Origin: Hyalella azteca
Taxonomy: Eukaryota; Arthropoda; Malacostraca; Amphipoda; Hyalellidae
Assembly: GCF_000764305.2 (NCBI RefSeq)
Contig: NW_025932839.1
Coordinates: forward strand, 149,108 to 213,107
DNA length: 64,000 nt
Direction of reading: 5' to 3'
Shown here: in pieces, positions 1-10,152 of the stretch
Numbering within the stretch: the stretch's first letter is position 1
Layout: each line of letters begins with the position of its first letter
Notes under the pieces: model-generated
Seen by the model: only the letters and a program-made list of their open reading frames with translations
Database searches by the model: none
Told to the model about the DNA's origin: nothing
Translations under genes and position numbers: made by a program

Positions 1-272
1 ATACTATACTATACTATACTATACTATACTATACTATATACTATACTATACTTTACTGTACTATACTATACTATACTATACTATACTATACTATACTATA
101 CTATACTATACTATACTATACTATACTATACTGTACTATACTATACTATACTATACTATACTATACTATACTATACTATACTATATTATACTATACTATA
201 CTATACTATACTATACTATACTATACTATACTATACTATACTATACTATACTATACTATACTATACTATACT
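1..272. repeat. (ATACT)n microsatellite
   Basis: About 54 units of a 5-bp repeat with a few substitutions near 41-58, 132 and 186. It begins at the window edge, so its true length is unknown. Non-coding. Confidence 0.98.
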
Positions 273-777
273 TCACTTTACCTCGCACTGTAAATAATTC
301 ATTCCGGCAAATTAAACGGCTGACGCTGTCAAAAAATTCTTTGTATTCGTGGGCGGCGACACGGGATAACTTCCCCTTATTTCGCCCTCACTTTTCCATT
401 ACTTTTCCCTCATTTTCCCCTCGGCCACCTCAGAAATTAAGTGAACTTAGGCCTAGGGCGGCAGTGAAAGCTCGCTGCCTCAGTCAGCGCTCCAATTTTG
501 GAGGCGCACGACTATCCGCTTAGTGGAAGTGCAGTTACACAAGCTCCTGTGTATTATACAAGTCAAATAATAATACACAGAGACTTTAATGTCTAGTATA
601 AAGTCTGTGTTTTGAATTGTTAATATTATTGCACAGGGTCTGTGTTGTGCACTGTGTTTGTCATCGAGAAAATTTCGATTCCGGCACTTCATGGAATAAA
701 AAATTTTTAAAAAGGAACTACAAAAATATAGTGAAAATTTATGATAAAGATTGAAAACTTTTCATTTTCCATACAAA
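273..777. other. unannotated AT-rich spacer
   Basis: No gene recognised. The short frames at 341-523 and 480-692 have no family resemblance that I can name. Confidence 0.5.
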
Positions 778-1150
778 TTAAACAGATAAAATAGGACAGG
801 CCGAACAGATAAAACAGAACAGACTAAACAGATAAAACAGAGAAGTCTAAACAACTGAAATAGAACAGACTAGACTAAAAGAAAAAACAAAACAGACTAA
901 ACAGATAAAACGGAACAGACTAAACTGATACAACAAAACAGATTAAACCAAAAAAAAAGAAGACTTAATGGATAAAACAGAACAGACTAAACAAATAAAA
1001 CAGAACAGACTAAACAAATAATACAGAACAGACTAAAAAAATAAAACAGAACAGACTAAAAAAACAGAACAGATTAAACAGATAAAAAAATAGACTAAAC
1101 AAATAAAACAGAACAGACTGAACAGATAAACAGAACAGAATAAACAGATA
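778..1150. repeat. degenerate array rich in AACAGACTAAACAGATAA
   Basis: Irregular units of about 19-22 bp built from ACAGA, CTAAAC and GATAAAA blocks. It is an old, diverged array and runs directly into the next array. Confidence 0.9.
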
Positions 1151-1153
1151 AGA

Positions 1154-1527
1154 ACTGCACCAACCCCGCGCTAATGTTCTGCACTAAACTGCACAACCCG
1201 CGCTAATGTTCTGCACTAAACTGCACAACCCACGCTAATGTTCTGCACAAAACTGCACCAACCCGCGCTAATGTTCTGCACTAATAATGTTCTGCACTAA
1301 ACTGCACAACCCACGATAATGTTCTGCACAAAACTGCACCAACCCGCGCTAATGTTCTGCACTAAACTTCATGCACCAGCCCCACGCTAATGCTCTGCAT
1401 TAAACTGCACCAACCCCGCGCTCATGTTCTCCACTAAACCGCACCAACCCGCTCTAGTGTTCTGCACAAAGCTGCACCAACCCGCGCTAATGTTCTGCAC
1501 TAAACTGCATCAACCCCGCACTAATGA
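1154..1527. repeat. minisatellite, 30-33 bp unit
   Basis: About 12 units made of CTGCACCAACCCGCGCTAAT followed by GTTCTGCACTAAA, with small length differences between copies. It abuts the preceding AC-rich array. Confidence 0.93.
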
Positions 1528-1627
1528 TCATCGTTGCTCGTGCCGCTGTTTGCTTGAGAGTCCTATGAGCCTTCAGCGCAACTGAGGCAATTGAAGCAGC
1601 CAAATAGGCGGTATTTCATCTACTGCA

Positions 1628-1813
1628 TGTGTTCACTATCCGTATTCACTATCTGTGTTCACTACCTGTGTTCACTATCTGTGTTCACTACCTGTGTTCA
1701 CTATCCGTGTTCACTGTTCATGTTCATTATCCGTGTTCGCCATCCGTGTTCACTATTCATGTTCACTGTTCATGTTCACCATCCGTGTTCACTATCCGTG
1801 TTCACTATCCGTG
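1628..1813. repeat. minisatellite, 13-bp unit GTGTTCACTATCC
   Basis: Around 14 units. Because 13 is not a multiple of 3, all three plus frames are open with the same cycling phrase (FTIRVHYPCSLSV), which creates false ORFs. Confidence 0.95.
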
Positions 1814-1910
1814 GTCCCAATCCTTCCACCCAGGAGAGTTACAGTGTAACACCATGCAAGAGGCTACGAGGAGCGTTAGCGTACAGTGATAGAGCTCTAT
1901 AACGCTTTAG

Positions 1911-2035
1911 GCTCATAGCGTAGAGCGTTATCGCATTATAGCGTAATAGCGTATTAACGTAACAGCGTTATAGCGTAATAGCGTAATACCGTAACAGCGT
2001 TATAGCGTAATAACGTAACAGCGTTACAGCGTTGT
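1911..2035. repeat. degenerate array of AGCGTTATAGCGTAAT
   Basis: Short TAGCGTAA and CAGCGTTA blocks alternate in an 8-12 bp rhythm. Confidence 0.9.
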
Positions 2036-2124
2036 ATCGAGCACCGCTCTGCAGGTTCAAGTGCCTCGGGCGCTGAGCGCTGTTGTGTGTCCGGGCGCCT
2101 GAGCCGACACTCGTGCGGCCGCTC

Positions 2125-2412
2125 CAGCTGTTAAAAATACAGCTGTTGGTGCAGCTGTTGATGCATATGCTATATTGCTGCTGTTGATGCAGCTGTTGGT
2201 GCAGCTGTTGGTGCATATGCTATATTGCTGCTGTTGATGCAGCGGTTAGTACAGCTTTTAGTGCAGCTGTTGGTGCAGATGCTATATTGCAGTTGTTAGT
2301 GCTGCTGTTACTGCAGCTGTTAGTACAGCTTTTAGTGCAGCTGTTACTGCAGCTGTAAGAGCAGCTGTTAGTGCAGCTTTTAGTGCAGCTGTTGATGCAG
2401 ATGCTATGTTGC
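2125..2412. repeat. 12-bp array GCAGCTGTTAGT
   Basis: About 20 units of GCAGCTGTTRGT, interrupted several times by a GCAGATGCTATATTG variant block, which gives a higher-order pattern. Nearly every unit contains CAGCTG. The period is a multiple of 3, so one minus frame stays open. Confidence 0.93.
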
Positions 2413-2637
2413 AACTGTTGGTGTAACTGTTCCACGGTTGGTTGGTTGGTTCAATAGGAGGTTGGAGTTGAGTTCTGGCAGTGATCGGGGACGCACGTAG
2501 TGTTTGCGGGTCCCAACTTTCTCACTTCTTACTATGCCGGTTTGACTTATCTCGCGAAGTAGCTTCTTCAAACTATCGCCAGTCATGAAAAGATCCGGTC
2601 AAATGACACGAGTTTAGATCTATGAACAAGGCACGAA
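2413..2637 (-). other. short unassigned open frame region
   Basis: A 60-codon minus-strand frame (2404-2586) reads like a basic peptide with a TRKHYVRPRSLPELNSN stretch. I cannot assign it to a family. It sits directly beside the retroposon tail at 2638, so it may be part of a mobile element. Confidence 0.2.
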
Positions 2638-2721
2638 ATGGAAAAGAATCGGCGACAGGCCACATCAGGCCTACACTTCAGAGCCGACATCACTATGTTA
2701 TGTTATGTTATGTTATGTTAA
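2638..2721 (+). mobile_element. retroposon 3' end with (TATGT)n tail
   Basis: A GAATCGGCGACAGGCC block is followed by GGCCTAC, TTCAGAGCCGACAT and then a (TATGT)n tail. This layout matches the 3' ends at 15408-15630, 24463-24590, 34841-34900 and 47520-47740, which carry (TTCTA)n tails instead. A short tandem tail after a conserved 3' end is typical of LINE/SINE retroposition. Confidence 0.65.
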
Positions 2722-3164
2722 TACCATCGGCTACACCAACAGCTAGCCGCACCAACGGTAGCTCCAACAGCTACACCAACAGCATCTCAGGGTGAGTGTG
2801 CGGAATACCTAAATACAAAATACGTACCTAAATAGAATTAATGTTACAATAAGGATCTCACAGATTCTAATTGGTAAAGAAAATCTCTAGGCAAAAAGTT
2901 GCAGTGCCACCACGGGAGGCGGTGTTTTCAAAGTTCAGCAGGCAGATCCCAAACTTCAGACTTATTGGGGAACTTATTCGTGCTGCCCGCAGGTCAAGTT
3001 TTCGGGGAGATGTTCGAAAGTTGCGACAAGAATCAGGCGACGTAATAATGCAAAGTTTGAAAATCCACAACTTTACGCCGGGTAAATGTTTTGCTTCATG
3101 AATTCTTTACTGTAAATGCAGCATCACCGCACATACATTCGCGATCAGACACATTAAATCGACT
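2722..3164. other. unannotated spacer
   Basis: No gene recognised. A CTACACCAACAG motif is repeated a few times near 2720-2790. Overlapping short frames on both strands at 2867-3101 resemble nothing I know. Confidence 0.5.
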
Positions 3165-3620
3165 CACATTGAAGTTTACTCATCTCCCATTCACATTAAA
3201 GTGTACGTATCCCAACTGACATTAAATTATAATCTCCCATTCACATTAATGTGTACGTATCCCAACTGACATTAAATAATAATCTCCCAATCACATTAAA
3301 GTGTACGTATCCCAACTGACATTAAATAATAATCTCCCATTCACATTAAAGTGTACGTATCCCAACTGACATTAAATTATAATCCCCCATTCACATTAAA
3401 GTGTACGTATCCCAACTGACATTAAATTATAATCTCCCATTCACATTAAAGTGTGCGTATCCCAACTGACATTAAATTATAATCTCCACTCACATTAAAG
3501 TGTACGTATCACTACTGACATTAAATTATAATCTCCCACTCTCATTAAAGTGCACATATCCCACTCTCATTGATGTTTACTTATCTCCCACTCACATTAA
3601 AGTATCCGAATCCCACTCAC
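3165..3620. repeat. minisatellite, ~50-bp unit
   Basis: About nine units with the landmarks ATCTCCCATTCACATTAAAG, TGTACGTATCCCAACTGACA and TTAAATTATA. Divergence increases toward the 3' end, where TCCCACTCACATT variants occur. Confidence 0.95.
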
Positions 3621-4046
3621 ATTGTCGCGGCCTAAGCATTGTCGCGCGTTTGTTAGCAATGAGGTCACATTGAAATTCAATGAGCGGCTAACTAGAGCTT
3701 AAGTTGCTCTCTAAGTTGGCTCGTGAAAATTAAGTTTAATCAACATAAACTTCGGAAACTTCGTTCAGGAGTTGTGGGAGTGGCGTGTCAAAACTTGAGT
3801 TGTGTGACCGTCTAAGTTGGCTTCTTTACGTGGACAATGATTACGTATATTAGAACTTAGTTCAAGGATTAGTATCTAAACAATTCAATTGCTAATTGTT
3901 ATTGCTAATTCAAATTATTAAGTTGTTGCAGTTTTAAAAAATTTCAGAATCCCGTTACCCCGAACCCAGTTCAAATATTGAAACAGTTTCTTACCTACAA
4001 TACGTCCAGAGAGCGGGCCATACATTTTAGGGCATGCATTGCATGC
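3621..4046. other. unannotated spacer
   Basis: No gene recognised in this AT-rich stretch. Confidence 0.4.
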
Positions 4047-4079
4047 AAAAGGGCATGCATTTTTCATGCATGCCCTTTT
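4047..4079. other. perfect 14-bp hairpin
   Basis: AAAAGGGCATGCAT (4047-4060) pairs exactly with 4066-4079 across a 5-nt TTTTC loop. An earlier GGCATGCATTGCATGC block (4031-4046) adds to the local symmetry. It directly precedes the interspersed motif at 4087. The function is unknown. Confidence 0.85.
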
Positions 4080-4086
4080 AATGAGC

Positions 4087-4165
4087 TAAACTGGATCAGG
4101 ATGACAAATACAAACACGGAAAGTGCATCGAGATTTGGACAATAATTCCTACATTTTTCTGAGCG
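4087..4165 (+). repeat. interspersed repeat carrying AACTGGATCAGGATGA
   Basis: An AACTGGATCAGGATGA block is followed by GTGCATCGAGATTTGGACAA. Related copies lie at 21353-21440, 21782-21870 and, more weakly, 35599-35650. The ends of the element are not defined. Confidence 0.6.
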
Positions 4166-5017
4166 TTGCCGACAAATATGAGAGCGTAAGTTCAAGAGAG
4201 AAGTTTGCTCTTACAGTAGAATAAGTGTTTCATAAGATCAAGAGGATATGTACGAGGAATGCATTGGTTAAGATAAGGAAGAATAAACTATGCTATAAGA
4301 TATTGTCACGGTTAAACTGCTTATAATATTTTCAATTGTCGCGATTATTCGTCGCGTTATGCAGCGCGAAGTGTACGCGATTTTAACATTTTCATTTTTA
4401 TGAACACTATACAAATGTTTTCTCTAAGATACTTCCATGTACATTTGTTAATGTAATAAACATTATTTTTATTCACATCATCCTTCACTTCTGGAAAAGC
4501 GTAAAATAGAAAATTCCACGGGAGATAATTTTAAAGTATAGTTATATTCAACGGCTTTCTAGCGGACTCTTCGAAGATATTGCTATTATTTATTGTAATA
4601 AAAATAAAATTATTAAACTAAAGATCACATCGCAGGTATCAAAAACGTAACATTTTTCCCCAAAACAATTTTTTCTCCTAAATTTCCGCCGAAATTAAGA
4701 AGGCTTCTTTACCAAGAACCCCTCAAATCTAAACAAAAATTCATTTATTGAAAATTTTACTTAATTCATCAAATTTGGTAACAGTCACGGGAAAGCAACC
4801 ATGGATATGCAAATGTTTCAACTTCATTCTAAACATAATTTCCTTCCGTGAGCAGAGGTGCCTGTATCGAATCATGCTCTGTAGGTACCGATGCAAATCT
4901 TTACATCGTCAGCAAACGACGGATATCCTAGTTAAATCTTTAATTAGATCCTAGATTTGGATGGCATGTGCTTCAAGTTACTAGATTTCTAAGGTGTGGT
5001 TCAGTAAAGTCGAGGCT

Positions 5018-5674
5018 CTACCTGCCACTGCAAACATCAGTGACGTAGAAGGGAAGTTTTTTGTAGACCCAATGTTCAGTCCCGTTGAGGAGGTGGCCAG
5101 TTTGATTGTCTGCTCCAATTCCCTTTTTAGTTTCGGCACTGATTCTAGGTTCGTTCAATCCAGGGCTTTCGCGTTCGGTTCTTTTTTGTAGTTTGCTGAA
5201 AAATTTCCCGCAGTAAGGCTCGCCTTTAGCCAGTCGCTTGGCTTCGTAGTTGCGTTGCAGCGTCTCGAGACGTTGCTTGTGAGCCGTCGCCGTGTGCAAG
5301 TCCCGACGTCGCAGGGCCGTCGAGACGTCTTGCCATAAACGTCTGGACTCGCCTTTGTCTTGAGCCCTTAATGGCCTAACTCTCTTGCGCGGCACGGGCT
5401 CCATCTTCGCTACGTCAAGAACCTCCACCAAATTGCCCTCAGAATCCTTCGAGTCTGGAGTCTCACATGAGGTTTTTGAGGTACTCAAATTTTCACGTCC
5501 CTCCGGGTACGTGAAAGTCACACTCTTGTCCCACTCACCTCCAATTCTGCACAGGGTATCTCCAGCAGATCCCCTCACTTCTCCACTCACTCGGTGCAGG
5601 GAATTTCCATAAAAAGGCTTCGTGTGGAACACAACGTTGGCAGCGCAGTCAGTTTCTACACAAGCAAGCGTCAC
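5018..5674 (-). CDS. oxysterol-binding-protein-related (ORP) C-terminal fragment, left arm
   Basis: This 218-codon open frame matches the C-terminal part of the ORP lipid-transfer domain, which moves sterols and phosphoinositides between membranes. Visible family signatures are HTKPFYG (residues 17-23), HRVSGEVRG (27-35), GGEW (45-48), FTYPEG (54-59), RVRPL (98-102), ESRRLWQDV (109-117) and a charged helix AHKQRLETLQRNYEAKRLA. The tail HWVYKKLPF recalls the WVY end of ORP9/ORP11-type proteins. The sterol-pocket and lid region and any PH domain are missing. The frame is open upstream of the nominal start, with GRV preceding, so it probably begins at a 3' splice site or a duplication edge. It could be the true last exon of an otherwise unseen gene or a duplicated fragment. 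The family call is strong; its status as an active gene is uncertain. Confidence 0.6.
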   Translation of the reverse strand: MTLACVETDCAANVVFHTKPFYGNSLHRVSGEVRGSAGDTLCRIGGEWDKSVTFTYPEGRENLSTSKTSCETPDSKDSEGNLVEVLDVAKMEPVPRKRVRPLRAQDKGESRRLWQDVSTALRRRDLHTATAHKQRLETLQRNYEAKRLAKGEPYCGKFFSKLQKRTERESPGLNEPRISAETKKGIGADNQTGHLLNGTEHWVYKKLPFYVTDVCSGR

Positions 5675-5969
5675 TCGGCCCCCTAATTCCGACCACGGTT
5701 CTGTGATGATGGTTCTGTGATGGTGTTGGTGTGTGGAAATTGTGTTGGCGGGTGTAATTTGTGTTGGGTTGAATAAATTGTGATGTCGTGTGCATCATAT
5801 TACTTGTATTAATGATTGCGCGGATAATGCCATTAGTATTATTTTGTATTAATCGACCTGTATCTATCATTAAATGATTGATGCAGATTATTCCATTAAT
5901 TGTATTTTGATGTAACAGAATTATATTATAACCATCATCACAGAACCGTGGTCGGAATTAGGGGGCCGA

Positions 5970-6630
5970 GTGACGCTTGCTTGTGTAGAATCACACTGCG
6001 CTGCCAACGTTGTGTTCCACACGAAGCCTTTTTACGGAAATTCCCTGCACCGAGTGAGTGGAGAAGTGAGGGGATCTGCTGGAGAAACTCTGTGCAGAAT
6101 TGGAGGCGAGTGGGACAAGAGCGTGACTTTCACGTACCCGGAGGGATGCGAACATTTGAGTACCTCAAAAACCTCATGTGAGACTCCATGCAGACTCGAA
6201 GGATTCTGAGGGCAATTTGCTGGAGGTTCTGGACGTAGCGAAGATTGAGCCCGTGCCGCGCACGAGAGTTAGGCCTTTAAGGGTTCAAGACAAAGGCGAG
6301 TCCAGATGTTTATGGCAAGACGTCTCAACGGCCCTGCGACGTCGGGACTTGCACACGGCGACGGCTCACAAGGAACGTCTCGAGACGCTGCAACGCAACT
6401 ACGAAGCCAAGCGACTGGCTAAAGACGAGCCTTACTGCGGGAAATTTTTCCGCAAACTACAAAAAAGAACCGAACGCGAAAGCCCTGGATTGAACGAACC
6501 TAGAATCAGTGCCGAAACTAAAAAGGAAATTGGAGCAGACAATCAAACTGGCCACCTCCTCAACGGGACTGAACATTGGGTCTACAAAAAACTTCCCTTC
6601 TACGTCACTGATGTTTGCAGTGGCAGGTAG
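5970..6630 (+). pseudogene. ORP C-terminal fragment, right arm, frameshifted
   Basis: This is the mirror copy of the left-arm frame. The first part (5970-6209) keeps HTKPFYGNSLHRVSGEVRG and the second (6178-6630) keeps ESRCLWQDV, the charged helix and the HWVYKKLPF tail. The two halves are in different frames because about 4 bp are inserted near 6195, next to the sequence encoding CETP. Substitutions relative to the left arm are scattered, including R to C in the ESRRLW motif. It is broken and very probably non-functional. Confidence 0.75.
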
Positions 6631-7213
6631 AGCCTCGACTTTACTGAACCACACCTTAGAAATCTAGTAACTTGAAGCACATGCCATCCAAATCTAGGAT
6701 CTAATTAAAGATTTAACTAGGATATCCGTCGTTTGCTGACGATGTAAAGATTTGCATCGGTACTTACAGAGCATGATTCAATACAGGCACCTCTGCTCAC
6801 GGAAGGAAATTATGTTTAGAATGAAGTTGAAACATTTGCATATTCATGGTTGCTTTCCCGTGACTGTTACCAAATTTGATGAATTAAGTAAAATTTTCAA
6901 TAAATGAATTTTTGTTTAGATTTGAGGGGTTTTTGGTAAAAAAGCCTACTTAATTTCGGCGGAAATTTAGGAGAAAAATTTGTTTTTGGGGAAAAATTTT
7001 ACGTTTTTGATACCTGCAATGTGATCTTTAGTTTAATAATTTTATTTTTATTACAATAAATAATGGCAATATCTTCGAAGAGTCCGCTAGAAAGCCGGCG
7101 AATATATCTATGCTTTAAAATTATCTTCCGTGGAATTTTCTATTTTACGCTTTTCCAGAAGTGAAGGATGATGTGAATAAAAATAATGTTTATTACATTA
7201 ACAAATGTACATG

Positions 7214-7419
7214 AGGTACGAAACAGAGCTATAATTAAGCTACGGCGTCCACTTAGGTGGGAGAACTCAACCGCGGGCTAAATCGCGGCGCGCTCGTTAG
7301 CTACAGCGTGGGCGTTACTAAGGTTCCCAGCCCTTTTATAGACTTCGTACCGCCGTACACTGGTTCTTGTCCTCGATACACATATGCTGAATATTCTGCT
7401 GACTCAGCATCTGAAGCAA
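7214..7419. other. GC-richer unannotated segment
   Basis: This segment is less AT-rich than its surroundings and contains a CTTTTATAGACTTC stretch. The 63-codon plus frame (7257-7448) runs into the minisatellite and is not convincing. Confidence 0.3.
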
Positions 7420-7672
7420 GTGCAGTGGATGCAGTGGTCCTATGGTAAGGACTGGTGCAGTGGATGCAGTGGTCCTATGTTAAGGACTGGTGCAGTGGAT
7501 GCAGTGGTCCAGTAGTAAGGACTGGTGCAGTGGATGCAGTTGTTCAGTGGTAAGGACTGGTGCAGTGGATGCAGTGGTCCAGTGGTAAGGACTGGTGCAG
7601 TGGATGCAGTGGTTCAGTGGTAAGGACTGGCGCAGTGGATGCAGTGGTCCAGTGGTAAGGACTGGTGCAGTG
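7420..7672. repeat. 35-bp minisatellite, first locus
   Basis: About seven units assembled from GTGCAGTGGATGCAGTGGTC and CAGTGGTAAGGACTG. The same unit forms a second array at 15636-15957, 8 kb away in the same orientation. Confidence 0.95.
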
Positions 7673-9258
7673 ACACCGTGAACTCAAAGCTAACTAGGGC
7701 TGCTAGTAAACGCATGAGAATTTGTACGCACAAATTACTCTCAGACACAAACGTATGAACCAATCAGCCTTGTTCGCAAACATGGATGAAAAATAGTACA
7801 AGAATAATCGAGTTGTTTTGCAGGCACAGCTTCCGTTGAAAGAGTATTTTAAAAATCGAACGAGCTCTGTTTCCATAATGTTTGAATTATAATTGAATCG
7901 AAGGCCATGTTAGAAGAATATTTAAATAATAAAGGAGTGAAACGTGCTCTTGTTAAAGAATATTAAAAAAAACAAGCGTTACTGTAAACAATGAAAATAT
8001 ATGAAAGTTAAATCATTCAAAATATTTGAAATTAAGTCTCTGCCATCAAGTCTCTGGGTAAATTGCTGTAGAAATTTAAAGGACAAACTGTCAATTATAT
8101 AATCTTATTTGTCATTGATAAAATCTTTATTGAAAAAATGTCTACTATATATACTATTTATTTCAGGTAAAACAACATTGAAGCTTTTGATTGATCATGA
8201 CACTCAAGTTACCCTCGTCAGACGATCAGCCTCGTTTGCTGCCATACTTTGATTACGTTTCTAAGCACAATTAAATATAAATTATTGTCTAACCATTTAT
8301 CATCATTCTGTGTCATCATTATTCATTGAATTCAGCGAATTGTAATTTTTTTTCGTTATACGCAAAGATTCGTCGATGAGTGTTATTTATTGGAAGATAA
8401 AAAGCTGTGCAGTCGAACACCTTTATATTATTTTATGTTTTATTTATATTTTATATTTTGAATTTGACGTACTAGACGTCACTAATACGCCAAAATTGTT
8501 TTTACTACTTCAGACGTGTTTATTTCATCAGATCTGTTTCTAATTTAGACGTATTTAACGCGGAAAATTTGTTTATTCTTCAGGCCTGTTAAAATACGTA
8601 AAATTTGTTTCTTCAGAAGTGTTTAATAAGTCGAATTCGTTTCTACTTCAGCCGCCAATAATACGTCAAGTTTATTTCTTCTTCAGACGTGATTAATACG
8701 TCAAAAAAATTGTTTCTGCTTCACACGCCTCTAAAATTTCGAGTCGCTCTCCACTTCAGAATTCTCTAAATACGTTTTTTTATAAAAAAATCTTCTTTAA
8801 TTAAACGGCGTGTCGTGTCGGATATTTTCCACTGAGAAGCGACAAACAAATCATGTCCTTCTTTGCGCGCGACGATATTATTCACTGTGAATAGTCCCGT
8901 CACTGTTTGGGGAATGATGGTATAAAGAATTAAATATTGATAGAAGCGTGGATGTTGAAGTGAAAGAAACGAGTTCGTATCGAATGCAATAAATGATATA
9001 ATTTGTGATATACTTCCTAGCTAGTTAACGAGAATGAAATGAGTTAGAAAATTCAAAATAAATAGAGTACTTTCAAATTGTACTATAATAAGACTGTCTT
9101 CACGTGTATTTAATTTTTAATTTTATATCAGGGCATAATTAATTTCTTGAATTTCAAAAGCCAATAAAAACTCAAACATTAGCCCATTTATACCAATTGA
9201 ATACTTATTCTTCATAGCAAGTATTGCTAAAGTAACAATCTAACAGCAGGAAAGCTTA
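7673..9258. other. AT-rich region without recognisable genes
   Basis: Between about 8500 and 8760 a loose ~55-bp rhythm recurs (TACTTCAGACGTGTTTA, AATACGTCAAATTTGTTTC), which looks like a very old tandem array. Nothing coding is seen. Confidence 0.45.
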
Positions 9259-9259
9259 C

Positions 9260-9358
9260 CTTCGTTCTGGCTGAGTGAATGGAAGGCAACAAGTCGACGC
9301 TGTGGCAGACACGGGAGCGCGGCGGTCCTGCTTCTTGCGTGGCGTCCGAGGGACAAGT
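9260..9358 (-). other. candidate untranslated first exon
   Basis: Downstream of the TATA box at 9381-9390, about 100 nt of GC-rich sequence on the minus strand ends at a good 5' splice site, AACGAAG then GTAAGC (GT at 9259-9258). There is no ATG, so it would be a 5' UTR exon. The rest of the gene should lie at lower coordinates, but I find no matching coding exon there. Confidence 0.4.
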
Positions 9359-9380
9359 GGACGAGGGCAGGCAGGTCAGC

Positions 9381-9390
9381 CCTTATATAG
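9381..9390 (-). promoter_or_regulatory. TATA box CTATATAAGG
   Basis: This is a textbook TATA element on the minus strand in a GC-rich island within AT-rich sequence. A pyrimidine-rich initiator-like CGTCCACTTG lies about 30 nt downstream (near 9363-9354), and an exon-like stretch with a splice donor follows. Confidence 0.5.
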
Positions 9391-9948
9391 GCAGGAGCCT
9401 CGTGTCACTCGCACCTCCCTAAACTGATTAGAGGTGTGGGTGGAGACCTCGACTTGGTGCTTCAAGATAAAAATTTTTAACTTGAATTTCACCGAATGTA
9501 TTTTTCGATTTTTATAACTACATATCGGTGAAAAATTGGAAACTGTAAAATTTCTATTCATTTTAAGTTCTATTATCTCAAAGAAGAAAGGTTGAATCAT
9601 TATATGATCGACTTACCCGTGTCTATCCGTACATGATTATTAATAAAAACAAGGGCTTGTAATTGACAGTACAAAAATTAGGTGCTCTTCTAAATTATTT
9701 ATAGTATTAGTAAAACCGTCAGTATTAATTAGTACTTGTACATTAGTACGAGTATTGGTACGATCATTAGAATAAGTTCCCGTACCCACGAGTATTAATA
9801 TCAACACAAACATCAAAATATTATAATTATTATCATAATATCGTATTAATATCAGTACTTATATTATCAGTCTGCTTATATAGCAAGTTCACAAGGAATT
9901 TAAAAGCAAAGAAAACGCTAAGCAAATCCACCATATCGATATTGAAAA

Positions 9949-9975
9949 CGTTTTGGGGTCCAGCTCCATCATCAG
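9949..9975 (-). ncRNA. hammerhead-ribozyme-like motif of the Penelope element
   Basis: On the minus strand CTGATGA (9975-9969) is followed by a short stem-forming segment and then AAAACG (9954-9949). This imitates the hammerhead core CUGAUGA...GAAAC, with G to A in the second box. Hammerhead motifs are known companions of Penelope-like elements. It lies downstream of the element's coding part, where such a motif would be expected. It is probably degenerate. Confidence 0.4.
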
Positions 9976-10152
9976 TTCGACAAACTAAAAATGAATAAAA
10001 TCATTCCATAAGTCAAATTTTTAAGACAGACATAAAATCTAAACAAGACCTAACATTATATTGAAAAACAGGACTCGATTGGAACAACTTATATAGTCCT
10101 AGGGGTCACGAAAAGAATAAAACTTAAGAAAAAAACACTATAACATAAAAGT

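Larger units (their letters stand above)
4436..7213. repeat. large inverted repeat, ~1.28-kb arms
   Basis: Left arm 4436-5714 and right arm 5930-7213 are reverse complements, with scattered substitutions and small indels, around a 215-bp spacer (5715-5929). Each arm contains, from the centre outward, the end of an ORP-family coding region, its stop codon and an AT-rich 3' untranslated-looking stretch with several AATAAA signals. The arms are symmetrical well past the coding part, so this is a genomic inverted duplication and not two chance retrocopies. A foldback or palindromic rearrangement is the simplest reading. Confidence 0.93.

Noticed and set aside
1591..1902. Cys/His/Val-rich frames of up to 103 codons
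   Set aside because: 13-bp minisatellite read in three frames.
6178..6630. Independent gene starting at ATG 6178
   Set aside because: The ATG is created by the small insertion that shifts the frame of the right-arm ORP copy.
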